DNA from: Aquariibacter albus
GTDB taxonomy: Bacteria; Pseudomonadota; Gammaproteobacteria; Burkholderiales; Burkholderiaceae_C
NCBI RefSeq assembly: GCF_014145335.1
Contig: NZ_JACIVI010000005.1
Span: forward strand, 180,531-244,530
Length of the DNA: 64,000 bases
Reading direction: 5' to 3'
Part shown: in pieces, positions 8,809 to 18,629 of the stretch
How the letters are laid out: each line of letters begins with the position of its first letter
Position numbering within the stretch: position 1 is the stretch's first letter
Translations under genes and position numbers: made by a program
The notes under the pieces: generated by a model
Seen by the model: only the letters and a program-made list of their open reading frames with translations
The model's database searches: none
What the model was told of the DNA's origin: nothing

Positions 8809-9243
8809 GGAGAGCGCCTTTCAACCAACTTCAAACAATCATCTCGGTACCAGCCGGTACCCCTCGAGCCTGTGATGGAGCTATGACCTGTCGAGACCGC
8901 CACGCCGTTGTGAGAGGGGAGAAGAGAGGGCGCCCAATCCAAGCCGTCACATTATTGGAGCAAGGACGCGCTTTGGGCGAGCGATCTGCGCATGAAAGGC
9001 ACACAAAGTGTTGTTTCGCGGGTGAGAAAAGCGATTCCCGGGCCGAGGTCGCGCATCTTCAGGGCTTTCCCTGGCCTTGAAAGGGGCTGGGAACTTGTCC
9101 CGGATGGGGCCGGTCTTGGGGCTGCGGCGCTTGTGGGGGCCGAGCCGGGCTCCTACGCTGGATCGGTGCGGGGCTTCAGGCTCCGGCACACCGGAGCGTC
9201 CCCCGAGGACGCCGTGCCTTCCACACCACCCGAGGAGACCTCC
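8809..9243. promoter_or_regulatory. Divergent regulatory region of the RRM gene and the EF-hand gene
   Basis: A 435-bp stretch without a convincing gene. On the RRM side it holds GGTACC-AGCC-GGTACC (8846-8861), able to form a hairpin 38-53 nt before the RRM start codon. On the EF-hand side GCTCCGG-CACA-CCGGAGC (9180-9197) forms a 7-bp stem in the probable leader, and GAGGAGA just before 9244 is a good ribosome binding site. Base composition at 8940-9030 is more AT-rich than the surroundings, as expected for promoters, but no confident -35/-10 pair is seen. Confidence 0.5.
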
Positions 9244-9417
9244 ATGCTCAAGACGACGCTCGCCCTGCTGATGTCGATGGCTTTCGCCACCGGCGTCATG
9301 GCCCAGGCCAAGGAGACCGGCCGTGACTGGACCAAGATCGACACGAACAAGGATGGCTACATCTCGCCCGAAGAGATGGCCGCCTGGCTGAAAGCCAATC
9401 CCGGCCCGGCCAAGTGA
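9244..9417 (+). CDS. Small secreted EF-hand protein
   Basis: A 57-residue protein with an apparent signal peptide (MLKTTLALLMSMAFATGVMA, cleavage after A20 or Q21) and one canonical EF-hand calcium loop, DTNKDGYISPEE at residues 33-44. Calcium-ligand positions 1, 3, 5, 9 and 12 are D33, N35, D37, S41 and E44, all acceptable, so calcium binding in the periplasm or outside is likely. Only half of the usual EF-hand pair is present, so it may act as a dimer or as a small calcium buffer. The ATG at 9244 is preceded by a strong GAGGAGA Shine-Dalgarno sequence. An 8-bp hairpin with a 3-nt loop (9423-9441) lies just after the stop but lacks a U tract. Confidence 0.8.
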   Translation: MLKTTLALLMSMAFATGVMAQAKETGRDWTKIDTNKDGYISPEEMAAWLKANPGPAK

Positions 9418-9550
9418 ATGCAGGCCTGATGCAATCAGGCCACGGCTGCCGCTGGCTCAGGGTTTGACCGGGTCGGCGGCTCCCATCGTCGCTCCTACAT
9501 TCCCGTCACTCGCTGCGGAGGCATCCGCAAAGCGGGGGGATCGAGGAGAC

Positions 9551-9628
9551 ATGAAGGGCTGCGCCCAGCAGCCCGGTGATGACGGCCCAGACCGCACACC
9601 CCCAGACCGCTGCCAAGACGGCGGCTGA
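9551..9628 (+). CDS. Possible 25-residue small ORF before a terminator
   Basis: A short frame (MKGCAQQPGDDGP..., 25 residues) that starts 1 nt after TCGAGGAGAC, a strong Shine-Dalgarno-like sequence, and stops 2 nt before a perfect Rho-independent terminator. It is Asp/Pro/Gly-rich with two cysteines, has no membrane segment, and resembles nothing I recognise. The tight package of ribosome site, ORF and terminator suggests a real transcript, which could equally be a small regulatory RNA. No promoter is clearly visible upstream. The coding call is tentative. Confidence 0.4.
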   Translation: MKGCAQQPGDDGPDRTPPDRCQDGG

Positions 9629-9630
9629 CG

Positions 9631-9659
9631 AAAAGCACCGGAACCCCCGGTGCTTTTTT
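9631..9659 (+). terminator. Rho-independent terminator
   Basis: AAAGCACCGG and CCGGTGCTTT pair perfectly around a short A/C loop, followed by a T run on the + strand (CTTTTTTG) and preceded by A residues, so it can act in both directions. It ends the transcript carrying the small ORF at 9551 and insulates the TauE-type gene. Confidence 0.85.
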
Positions 9660-9724
9660 GTTTGCGGATGCCCGCGCCGGGACCTGGACGACACTCGGCC
9701 GCCCCCTGCTTCGCCCTGGTCTGC

Positions 9725-10486
9725 ATGCTCGATGCCCTGATCCTGATGGCTGCCGCCCTGGCTGCCGGTTTCGTCGATGCCATCGTCGGCGGGGGCGGCC
9801 TGGTGCTGGTGCCGGCCCTGTTCAGCGTGTTTCCGCAGGCTGCGCCGGCGACGCTCTTCGGCACGAACAAGGGGGCGGCCATCTGGGGCACGGCCTGGGC
9901 CACCGCGCAGTACGCACGCCGGGTCACCTTGCCCTGGGGCACGCTGCTGCCGGCGGCCGCAGCCACCCTGCTCGGAAGCCTGGCGGGGGCATGGTGCGTG
10001 ACCCAGCTCGACGGCGCCTGGCTGCGGAAGGCCCTGCCCCTGCTGCTGCTCGGCCTGCTGGCCTACACCCTGGCACGCAAGGATCTCGGCCGCGAGCACC
10101 GCCCACGCTGGCAGGGGCGGCGCGAGGCGGGGGTCGCCAGCCTGATCGGCGTGGCGATCGGCTTCTACGACGGCTTCTTCGGCCCGGGCACCGGCAGCTT
10201 CTTCGTCTTCCTGCTGGTTCGGCTGCTGGGCTACGACTTTCTGAATGCCTCTGCCTCGGCCAAGCTGCTGAACTGCGCGGCGAATGCCTCGGCGCTCACC
10301 CTGTTCGCCGCGACCGGCCACGTCTGGTGGGGCTGGGCGCTGCTGATGGCGGCCGCGAATGTGGCCGGCAGCCTGCTCGGCACGCGATTGGCCCTGCGGC
10401 ACGGCGCAGGCTTCGTCCGCGGCATGTTCCTGGTGGTGGTGGGCGGCCTGATCCTGAAGACCGGCTGGGACGCCTGGCTGCGCTGA
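9725..10486 (+). CDS. TauE/SafE (TSUP) family membrane transporter
   Basis: A 253-residue inner-membrane protein of the TSUP (sulfite exporter TauE/SafE) family, thought to export sulfur-containing or organic anions. The N-terminal half opens with the family pattern AAGFVDAIVGGGGLVLVPALF, and the second half repeats it with FYDGFFGPGTGSFFVFLLV, the usual two-fold internal duplication. About eight membrane helices are visible. The ATG at 9725 is chosen; an in-frame GTG at 9650 lies inside the terminator hairpin and cannot be the start, and an ATG at 9668 would add 19 polar residues. Substrate is unknown. Confidence 0.88.
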   Translation: MLDALILMAAALAAGFVDAIVGGGGLVLVPALFSVFPQAAPATLFGTNKGAAIWGTAWATAQYARRVTLPWGTLLPAAAATLLGSLAGAWCVTQLDGAWLRKALPLLLLGLLAYTLARKDLGREHRPRWQGRREAGVASLIGVAIGFYDGFFGPGTGSFFVFLLVRLLGYDFLNASASAKLLNCAANASALTLFAATGHVWWGWALLMAAANVAGSLLGTRLALRHGAGFVRGMFLVVVGGLILKTGWDAWLR

Positions 10487-10571
10487 GCCCGTGGGGTCGG
10501 GAGACTTTCCCTGCGCGCCCGCTGGCTGATCCGGAGATCGTTCGACAGCCTACGCACCCAGAATCCGCGCG

Positions 10572-12068
10572 ATGTCGCCGCGTCCTGTCCCTGCCCTTCG
10601 GCCGACGGCCCGCTGGCCCCGCCGTGGCAGGGCCGGACTGACGGGGCTGCTGCTGGCTGCCCTGGCGGGTGAGGCTGCGGCCGGGCTGGCCCTGACCCCC
10701 TGCCGCATCCCCGGCGTGTCGACCGAGGTGCAGTGCGGCCAGCTGCTCCGGCCGCTCGATCCGCAGCGGCCTCAGGGGCCTTCGATCACCGTGCAGCTGG
10801 CGGTGCTGCCGGCCACGGCGCGTCGCAAGCGCGCCGATCCGGTCGTCTTCTTCGCAGGGGGACCGGGCCAGAGCGCGATAGGCGCAGCGCCGCAGGTGCA
10901 GGGCCTGATGGCGCGGCTGAACACCCGTCGCGACCTGATCTTCATCGACGCACGGGGCACCGGCCGCTCGTCCCCGCTGCGCTGCCCGGACGATCCGCCT
11001 GGCCGGCCCGCACCGCCGCTGAGCACTCGCTTCGATCCAGCCGCGCAGCTGGCGCGGCTGCGGGCCTGCCTGGCCGGGTGGTCGGCGCTGCCGCATGGCG
11101 ACCCGCGCTTCTTCGCCACGGCCTCGGCGACTGCGGACGTGGAGGCCGTGCGCGCCGCGCTGGGGCTGAGCCAGCTGAACCTGGTCGGCGTGTCCTACGG
11201 CAGCCGAGCCGCCCTGGATTACCTGCAGCGCCACCCGGAGCATGTTCGCCGTGTCGTGCTGGACGGGGTAGCGCCGCCTGATCTGGGGCTGCCCTACAGC
11301 CAGGCCGACGACGTCGAGGCCGCCCTGGACGCCAGCCTGCGCGCCTGCGAACAGGACGGGGCCTGCGCGCGCCGCCTTCCGGCGCTGCGCGCGCAGACCC
11401 GTGCCCTGCTGGCCGCACCGCCCCGGGCCAGGGCGGTGCGCGATCCGCTGGACGGCCGCAGCCAGGCCTGGTCACCCACGCCCGAGGCCCTGCGCAGCCT
11501 GCTGCGCGCGACGCTCTACACCCCGCTGAGCGCAGCCGGCCTGCCCCAGGCCCTGTCCGATGCGGCAGCCGGCCGCTACGAAGGCCTGCTCGGCCTGGCC
11601 TCGATGCACGGTGCGGCGCTCAGCCATCGCTTCGGCGGCCTAGCCGAAGGGCCGCACTTTGCAGTCCTGTGCTCCGAGGATTTCCTGCTGGGCCGGGCCT
11701 CCGAGGCGGCCGAGCCCTATCGCAGCCTCTGTCCGGACTGGCCCCGGGCGCCGGTCCTGCCCGAGCCGCTGCGCCCCAGCGCCGTGCCGGTGCTGATGCT
11801 CAGCGGCGGGATCGATCCGGTGACACCGCCCCGCCATGCGGCACGGGCCGCCGAGGCCCTGGGCGACAAGGTGCGGCATCTGGTGGCCCCGCAGCACGGC
11901 CATGGGGTGCTGGGCACGGGTTGCGCGCGGCCCCTGCTGCAGCGCTTCCTCGAGGCCGAGGACGAGGCGGAGGCCCTCGGGCCGGCGCTGAAGCAGGCCA
12001 CGCACTGCCTGGCCGCCATGCCACGGCCACCGGTCTACCTGCCGCCCGAGCTGGAGACCCGCCCTTGA
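10572..12068 (+). CDS. Secreted alpha/beta hydrolase, TAP-like peptidase family
   Basis: A 498-residue hydrolase of the proline/tripeptidyl aminopeptidase-like group (alpha/beta fold with a C-terminal TAP-like region). A basic N-terminus and a hydrophobic stretch at about 21-38 look like a signal sequence, so it probably acts in the periplasm or outside. FAGGPGQS (94-101) forms the oxyanion region, the nucleophile is S208 in GVSYGS, an acid is likely in SGGIDPVTPP and the histidine in PQHGHG. Cysteine pairs fit an oxidising compartment. The likely role is release of N-terminal residues from peptides. The stop codon overlaps the TTG start of the ABC ATPase gene (TTGA), so export and peptidase functions may be linked. 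Confidence 0.85.
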   Translation: MSPRPVPALRPTARWPRRGRAGLTGLLLAALAGEAAAGLALTPCRIPGVSTEVQCGQLLRPLDPQRPQGPSITVQLAVLPATARRKRADPVVFFAGGPGQSAIGAAPQVQGLMARLNTRRDLIFIDARGTGRSSPLRCPDDPPGRPAPPLSTRFDPAAQLARLRACLAGWSALPHGDPRFFATASATADVEAVRAALGLSQLNLVGVSYGSRAALDYLQRHPEHVRRVVLDGVAPPDLGLPYSQADDVEAALDASLRACEQDGACARRLPALRAQTRALLAAPPRARAVRDPLDGRSQAWSPTPEALRSLLRATLYTPLSAAGLPQALSDAAAGRYEGLLGLASMHGAALSHRFGGLAEGPHFAVLCSEDFLLGRASEAAEPYRSLCPDWPRAPVLPEPLRPSAVPVLMLSGGIDPVTPPRHAARAAEALGDKVRHLVAPQHGHGVLGTGCARPLLQRFLEAEDEAEALGPALKQATHCLAAMPRPPVYLPPELETRP

Positions 12069-12883
12069 TCGAGGTGGAATCGCTGGCCAAGCACTACCCT
12101 GGCGGTCCCGGCCGGGGCGGATTCGGCGGCTGGCTGCGGCGGCGCAGGAGCGCAAGCGTCGGCGTGCGCGACGTCAGCTTCCGCGCCGAGGACGGTCGCA
12201 TCACCGGCTTGCTCGGCCCGAATGGCGCCGGCAAGACCACGACGATGCGGATGATGGCGGGCCTGATCCAGCCGGACGCCGGACGGGTGCGGATCGACGG
12301 GCTGGACAGCACGCGCGACGCGGGGGTCGCCCGGGGCCGGCTGGGGGTGCTCGGCGACCCGCGCGGGCTCTACCCCCGGCTCAGTGCGCGGGAGAACATC
12401 GCCTACTACGCGGCCTTGCAGGGCCTGGGACCCGACGCCACCGCCCGGCGCATCGAGGAGCTCGACGAGGCCCTGGCCCTGGGCCCCTTGCTCGATCGCC
12501 GCACCGAGGGCTTCAGCCAGGGCGAACGGATGAAGACGGCCCTGGCGCGCGCGCTGATCCACGATCCGCCCAATCTGCTGCTGGACGAACCCAGCAATGG
12601 CCTGGACGTGATGGCCACCCGCGCGCTGCGCGCCACATTGCGCCATCTGGCCAGCCCGGCCGGCGGCGGCAAGTGCATCGTGCTCTCCAGCCACGTGATG
12701 AGCGAAGTCGCCCAGCTCTGCGACGAGATCGTCATCGTCGCCCGGGGACGCACCGTGGCACGCGGCAGCGTGGCGACGCTGTGCGCGGCGGCCGGCGAAG
12801 CCGACTTCGAGGAGGCCTTCGTTCGCCTGGCCTTCGGCGATGTGCAGCAGGACGGCATGCCCGGCCCGACCCGCCCGCTTTGA
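12065..12883 (+). CDS. ABC transporter ATP-binding protein, NatA type
   Basis: A 272-residue ATPase of the CcmA/NatA family that powers the ABC-2 membrane protein encoded next. Walker A is GPNGAGKT (51-58), the signature is FSQGE in place of LSGGQ, Walker B is LLLDEPSNGLD, and the switch histidine is in SSHVMSE. The start is taken as TTG at 12065, which overlaps the upstream stop in a TTGA arrangement and gives LIEVESLAKHYPGG, the normal N-terminus for this family; a longer open frame from 11669 is out-of-family sequence. In E. coli-type terms this resembles the Na+-exporting NatAB pair, but the true substrate is unknown. Confidence 0.9.
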   Translation: MIEVESLAKHYPGGPGRGGFGGWLRRRRSASVGVRDVSFRAEDGRITGLLGPNGAGKTTTMRMMAGLIQPDAGRVRIDGLDSTRDAGVARGRLGVLGDPRGLYPRLSARENIAYYAALQGLGPDATARRIEELDEALALGPLLDRRTEGFSQGERMKTALARALIHDPPNLLLDEPSNGLDVMATRALRATLRHLASPAGGGKCIVLSSHVMSEVAQLCDEIVIVARGRTVARGSVATLCAAAGEADFEEAFVRLAFGDVQQDGMPGPTRPL

Positions 12884-12907
12884 TGTGAGCGCACACCCTC
12901 CTGCAAC

Positions 12908-14113
12908 ATGCCGTCCCGCCGTTCCTCAGCCCCTGCCCCCTCTGCCCGCCTGCGCGGCGCCTGGGCGGTCTTCCGCAAGGAGTGGTTCGATGCGCTGCGC
13001 GACCGGCGCACCCTGATGACCGTGCTGCTCAGCGCGGTGCTGATGGGGCCGCTGGCGCTCTTCGCCCTGTCGAGCATGGTGGCTTCGCTGGAAAGCGCGG
13101 GCGAGCGGCGCGAGGTGCTGGTGCTCGGCCTGGCCCATGCGCCGGGCCTGGCCAAGCACCTGGCGCGGCAGGGCCTGGTGGCGGTGGCGGCACCGGCCGA
13201 TGCCGAGCAGCGGCTGCGCGATCAGACCCTGGGCGAGCCGGTGCTCCTCATTCCCGAGGGGGCCGAAGCCCTGAGCCAGCAAGGCGGCCGGCCGGTCTTC
13301 ACCGTGCTGTTCGACGGCAGCCAGCGCGGCAGCCATGCCGCCGCCGGGCGGATCGGTCGGCTGGTGGAGGGCTACACACGCGAGCGCGCGACCCTGGCCC
13401 TGGCGCTGCGGGGCCTGAGCCCCGCCCTGCTGGCCCCGGCCGAGATCGAGGAACACGATGTCTCCAGCGCCGGCAGCCGGGCCGGCCCGGTGACGGGCAT
13501 CCTGCCCTTCTTCGTGATCATGGCGGTGCTGTATGGCGCGCTCGGCGCGGCGCTGGACACCACCGCCGGCGAACGCGAGCGCGGCTCGCTCGAGGCCCTG
13601 CTGGCCACGCCGGCCTCGCCCCTGGCCCTGGTGCTGGGCAAGTGGGGCGCGGTCGCGGCCGTGGCCATGCTGATCGCGCTGCTGTCGGTGCTGAGCTTCC
13701 TGCCGGCCCAGGCCCTGATCCGCAGCGACAGCCTGCGCGCTCTCTTCCAGTTCGGCGAGCGCGAGGCCGTCCTGCTGCTGATGCTTCTGCTGCCGCTGGC
13801 GGCCAGCCTGTCGGCCCTGATGATGGCCGTGGCCATCGGCTGCAAGACGGTCAAGGAGGCCCAGGCCAGCAATGCGGTGCTCATCCTGGCGGTGTCGCTG
13901 CTGCCGCTGGCTTCGCTGTTCAACGAAGGCAGCGAGGCCCGCTGGCAGCTCGCCGTGCCCGCGCTGGCCCAGCATGTCCTGATGAACCGGGTGCTGCGCG
14001 GCGAGGCGCTGGGCCCCCTGGAACTGCTGCTGCCGCTGGCCGTTTCGGCCGGCTTGACCCTGGCCGCCCTGGCCTGGCTGGCAGCGCGTCTGCGCCGGGC
14101 GGCGGTGCAGTGA
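12908..14113 (+). CDS. ABC-2 type transporter permease, NatB type
   Basis: A 401-residue inner-membrane permease that pairs with the preceding ATPase. The N-terminus has a cytoplasmic amphipathic stretch (FRKEWFDALRDRRTL) and a first membrane helix at about 37-60, followed by a large extracytoplasmic domain (about 60-200), then about five membrane helices in the C-terminal half (GILPFFVIMAVLYGALG onward). This is the NatB/ABC-2 layout. The motif ERERGSLEALLATP is typical of the cytoplasmic coupling loop. The gene is 24 bp after the ATPase. The three-gene unit of secreted peptidase-like protein, ATPase and permease is probably one operon. Confidence 0.88.
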   Translation: MPSRRSSAPAPSARLRGAWAVFRKEWFDALRDRRTLMTVLLSAVLMGPLALFALSSMVASLESAGERREVLVLGLAHAPGLAKHLARQGLVAVAAPADAEQRLRDQTLGEPVLLIPEGAEALSQQGGRPVFTVLFDGSQRGSHAAAGRIGRLVEGYTRERATLALALRGLSPALLAPAEIEEHDVSSAGSRAGPVTGILPFFVIMAVLYGALGAALDTTAGERERGSLEALLATPASPLALVLGKWGAVAAVAMLIALLSVLSFLPAQALIRSDSLRALFQFGEREAVLLLMLLLPLAASLSALMMAVAIGCKTVKEAQASNAVLILAVSLLPLASLFNEGSEARWQLAVPALAQHVLMNRVLRGEALGPLELLLPLAVSAGLTLAALAWLAARLRRAAVQ

Positions 14114-14200
14114 CGCGGCGGTCCTGCCGGGCCGCAGCGCGGCTTATCGCGGCGATCAAGCCGCCCGATTGGCTTGCGGCGGGGCGGCTCCCTACCATGC

Positions 14201-14223
14201 TCAACAAGAATCATTCTTGATGA
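14201..14223. promoter_or_regulatory. Long palindrome before the DUF2061 gene, Fur-box-like
   Basis: CAAGAAT-C-ATTCTTG (14205-14219) is a perfect 7-1-7 inverted repeat. After one mismatched pair it continues with TCA/TGA, giving 23 bp of dyad symmetry just upstream of the start at 14240. The 7-1-7 geometry and the GAATcATTC centre resemble Fur-type operators, but the match to the Fur consensus is partial. It could be the operator of the DUF2061 gene. Confidence 0.5.
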
Positions 14224-14239
14224 GATCGGAGTCCTCCCC

Positions 14240-14488
14240 ATGGCCAAATCCGCAAGCTTCGGCGTCATGCACCTCGGCATCGCCTTCGGCGTGAGCTACG
14301 CACTCACCGGCAGTTTCACCGTGGCCGGCGCCATCACCCTGGTCGAGCCGCTCGTCAACACCGTCGCCCACTACTTCTTCGACAAGGCCTGGGACAGCCC
14401 GCGGGCGCAGGCCTGGCGAGCGCAGCGAGCGGGGCGTCGGGCCGCCGGCCCGTCGCAGGTCGAAGCACAGGTCGCGCTCGGGGCCTGA
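14240..14488 (+). CDS. DUF2061 small membrane protein
   Basis: An 82-residue protein of the DUF2061 family of predicted inner-membrane proteins. Residues 1-52 (SFGVMHLGIAFGVSYALTGSFTVAGAITLVEPLVNTVAHYFFDKAW) contain the family core with two hydrophobic segments and the conserved EP..N...YF..E/DKaW block. The last 30 residues are an Arg/Ala-rich tail. No function is established for the family. The ATG at 14240 starts the family core. The gene sits alone behind a 23-bp palindrome, suggesting it is regulated separately from the ABC genes upstream. Confidence 0.8.
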   Translation: MAKSASFGVMHLGIAFGVSYALTGSFTVAGAITLVEPLVNTVAHYFFDKAWDSPRAQAWRAQRAGRRAAGPSQVEAQVALGA

Positions 14489-14589
14489 ACCGGTGTGGAG
14501 GAAGCGGAGCCCTGCCGTCCGGGCGGGCCGCGGACCCCGTCAAGGGCCCGCTCCGCGCCCTCCAGCCGATTCGCCGGGTGCCCCAGCCC

Positions 14590-14877
14590 TCAGCTGGGCG
14601 GCGCGCCCGGCCGGGTGACCCCTTCCAGCCAGGCCAGCCAGCTCAAGGCCTGCTCACGGCTGCTGCCACACATCTCCACCGAAGGCTGCAGCGAGGCGCA
14701 GACCGCCGGCCGCTCCGGGCGGCCGAACAGCCGGCAGGCACCCGCCGGATCGAGCTGGGTGCAGGGCACGCCGGCCGGCTTGCCCTGGGGCATGCCGGGC
14801 GCCTCCGCGCTGGCCGGGATCGGGCCGGCGATCGAGGGGGCGATGCAGCAAGCGGCGCAATGGGGACGGCAATCCAT
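14590..14877 (-). CDS. YkgJ-family cysteine cluster protein
   Basis: A 95-residue cytosolic protein of the YkgJ (zinc/iron-chelating) family. The N-terminus [16 protein letters not shown] carries the CxxxCxxCC cluster (C3, C7, C10, C11). Further conserved cysteines occur in GVPC, ACRLF, AVCASL and EMCG, the usual set of eight. The block [10 protein letters not shown] is typical for proteobacterial members. The function is not known beyond likely metal binding. It is on the minus strand between the DUF2061 gene and the mnmG promoter region, without operon partners. Confidence 0.82.
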   Translation of the reverse strand: MDCRPHCAACCIAPSIAGPIPASAEAPGMPQGKPAGVPCTQLDPAGACRLFGRPERPAVCASLQPSVEMCGSSREQALSWLAWLEGVTRPGAPPS

Positions 14878-14940
14878 CGGGCCAGTGTGGCATGCAGGCC
14901 GCGTGCAGCGGGCCGGCGGGCACGACGCCGGCAGCGCGGG

Positions 14941-14969
14941 GTGACGCCCTCCGCGGGACTGCCTAAAAT
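14941..14969 (+). promoter_or_regulatory. Candidate mnmG promoter
   Basis: GTGACG at 14941-14946 (TGAC core of the -35 box) and TAAAAT at 14964-14969 (five of six with the -10 consensus) are separated by exactly 17 bp. Transcription would start near 14976, 57 bp before the mnmG ATG. Confidence 0.6.
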
Positions 14970-14978
14970 TGCGGCATC

Positions 14979-15010
14979 AAGCGCCCCGGCCCCCGCCGCG
15001 GCGCTTTTCT
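14979..15010 (+). terminator. Terminator-like hairpin in the mnmG leader
   Basis: AAGCGCC (14979-14985) pairs with GGCGCTT (15000-15006) around a GC-rich loop and is followed by TTCTTGTT. It has the form of an intrinsic terminator but lies between the predicted mnmG transcription start and its start codon, so it may attenuate mnmG or end readthrough from upstream. Confidence 0.5.
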
Positions 15011-15032
15011 TGTTGCCCATGGAGTCGCCGCA

Positions 15033-17065
<2,033 letters not shown>

Positions 17066-17069
<4 letters not shown>

Positions 17070-17725
17070 ACGCCCCTGATCTGCACCCGCTGGCCTCCGC
17101 GCTCGATGCGGGTCTGCATGCCCTTCACCTCGACGACCTGAGCCCCGGGCAACGCCGGCAGCTGCTCCAGCACCTGGACCTGATCGCCCGCTGGACCCGG
17201 GTCTACAACCTGACCGCCGTGCGCGAGCCGGCCGCGATGCTGGGCCAGCATCTGCTCGACAGCCTCGCCGCCGTGCCGGCGCTGCGCCGGCACGCCGCGG
17301 GCAAGCCCCTGCGGCTGCTGGATGTCGGCAGCGGTGCCGGCCTGCCCGGCCTCAGCTTCGCGATCGCCTGCCCCACGCTGCAGGTCAGCTGCATCGACAC
17401 CGTGGGCAAGAAGGCCAGCTTCATCCGCCAGGTCGCGGCCGAGCTGGGCCTGCGACAGGCTGAAGCCTTGCACGGCCGGGTGGAAGGCCTGCCCGCTCGA
17501 CCCTGGGACCTGGTGACGGCCCGCGCCTTCGCCGCCCTGCCCGACCTGGTCGATGGGACGCGCCACCTGCTGGCCCAGGACGGCTGCTGGATGGCGCTGA
17601 AGGGCAAGCGGCCCGACGAGGAGATCGCAGCGCTGCCCGCCGACATCGACGTGTTTCACGTGGAACCGCTTCAGGTGCCCGGCCTGGCCGCCGAACGCTG
17701 CCTCGTCTGGATGCGACGCCGCTGA
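17066..17725 (+). CDS. rsmG: 16S rRNA (guanine527-N7)-methyltransferase RsmG (GidB)
   Basis: SAM-dependent methyltransferase that makes m7G527 in 16S rRNA. The 219-residue product has the GidB pattern [11 protein letters not shown] at 46-55 and the SAM-binding [13 protein letters not shown] at 84-96, both intact. It overlaps mnmG by 4 bp (ATGA), the classical mnmG-rsmG-parA-parB order. A third, slightly degenerate parS site lies near its 3' end and is read as VFHVEP. Loss of this enzyme is known to give low-level streptomycin resistance in other bacteria. Confidence 0.96.
17652..17667. promoter_or_regulatory. parS site 3, inside rsmG, near-consensus
   Basis: TGTTTCACGTGGAACC matches the TGTTTCACGTGAAACA consensus at 14 of 16 positions. 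It lies 922 bp after site 2 and about 175 bp before parA. It uses TTT for Phe, an uncommon codon in this GC-rich gene set. Confidence 0.75.
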
Positions 17726-17841
17726 TGCCGCGGCGCGGGGCCGCTTCTTGCCTTGACCCTGCCACGAGCGCACGCGGACAATCCGCCGCTTTCGCGATCT
17801 GCTGCAATGCAGCAGTCCCCTCCCCTGACCGCGCCCCGCCC

Positions 17842-18615
17842 ATGCCCCGCATCTTCTGCATCGCCAACCAGAAAGGCGGCGTCGGCAAGACGACGACGAC
17901 CGTGAATCTGGCGGCCGGCCTGGCCCAGATCGGCCAGCGTGCGCTGGTGATCGATCTGGATCCCCAGGGCAATGCCACGATGGGCTCGGGCGTCGACAAG
18001 CGCGCCCTGACCCTGAGCGTCTACGACGTGCTGCTGGAGTCGGCCGGCATCGCCGAGGCCCGTCAGCGCAGCCCCCAGGGCGGCTACGACGTGCTGGGGG
18101 CGAACCGGGAACTGGCCGGCGCCGAAGTGGAGCTGGTGGGCCAGCCTCACCGCGAACAACGGCTGAAGCGCGCCCTCGAAGCCGTGGCCGCCGACTACGA
18201 CTTCGTGCTGATCGACTGCCCACCCAGCCTGAGCCTTTTGACGCTCAACGGCCTGTGCAGCGCGCATGGCGTGATCGTGCCGATGCAGTGCGAGTACTTC
18301 GCGCTTGAGGGTCTGTCGGACCTGGTCAACACCATCAAGCAGGTGCACGCCAATCTGAACCGCGAGCTGCAGATCATCGGCCTGCTGCGGGTGATGTTCG
18401 ATCCGCGGATCACGCTCCAGCAGCAGGTCAGTGAGCAGCTTCAGGCGCATTTCGGCGACAAGGTCTTCAACACCGTCATCCCCCGCAATGTGCGGCTGGC
18501 CGAAGCGCCAAGCTATGGCTTGCCGGGCGTGGTCTTCGACCCGGCCTCGCGCGGCGCGCAGGCATTCGTGAGCTTCGCGCGCGAAATGGTCGCCCGCATC
18601 GAAACCATGCGCTGA
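17842..18615 (+). CDS. parA: Chromosome-partitioning ATPase ParA (Soj)
   Basis: Walker-type ATPase that, with ParB and parS, moves replicated origins apart. The 257-residue protein starts MPRIFCIANQKGGVGKTTTTVNL, with the deviant Walker A KGGVGKTT at 11-18 next to the N-terminus, as in chromosomal (short) ParA proteins. Other blocks are ALVIDLDPQGNATMGSG and DFVLIDCPPSLSLLTLN. The ATG at 17842 is chosen for this canonical start; the open frame extends upstream into the intergenic region. A hydrolase gene separates it from parB, and three parS sites lie upstream. Confidence 0.96.
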   Translation: MPRIFCIANQKGGVGKTTTTVNLAAGLAQIGQRALVIDLDPQGNATMGSGVDKRALTLSVYDVLLESAGIAEARQRSPQGGYDVLGANRELAGAEVELVGQPHREQRLKRALEAVAADYDFVLIDCPPSLSLLTLNGLCSAHGVIVPMQCEYFALEGLSDLVNTIKQVHANLNRELQIIGLLRVMFDPRITLQQQVSEQLQAHFGDKVFNTVIPRNVRLAEAPSYGLPGVVFDPASRGAQAFVSFAREMVARIETMR

Positions 18616-18629
18616 GCGTGACCGGACCG

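Noticed and set aside
9650..9724. An N-terminal extension of the TauE-type transporter from a GTG at 9650.
   Set aside because: The GTG lies within the terminator hairpin and the added residues are not membrane-like.
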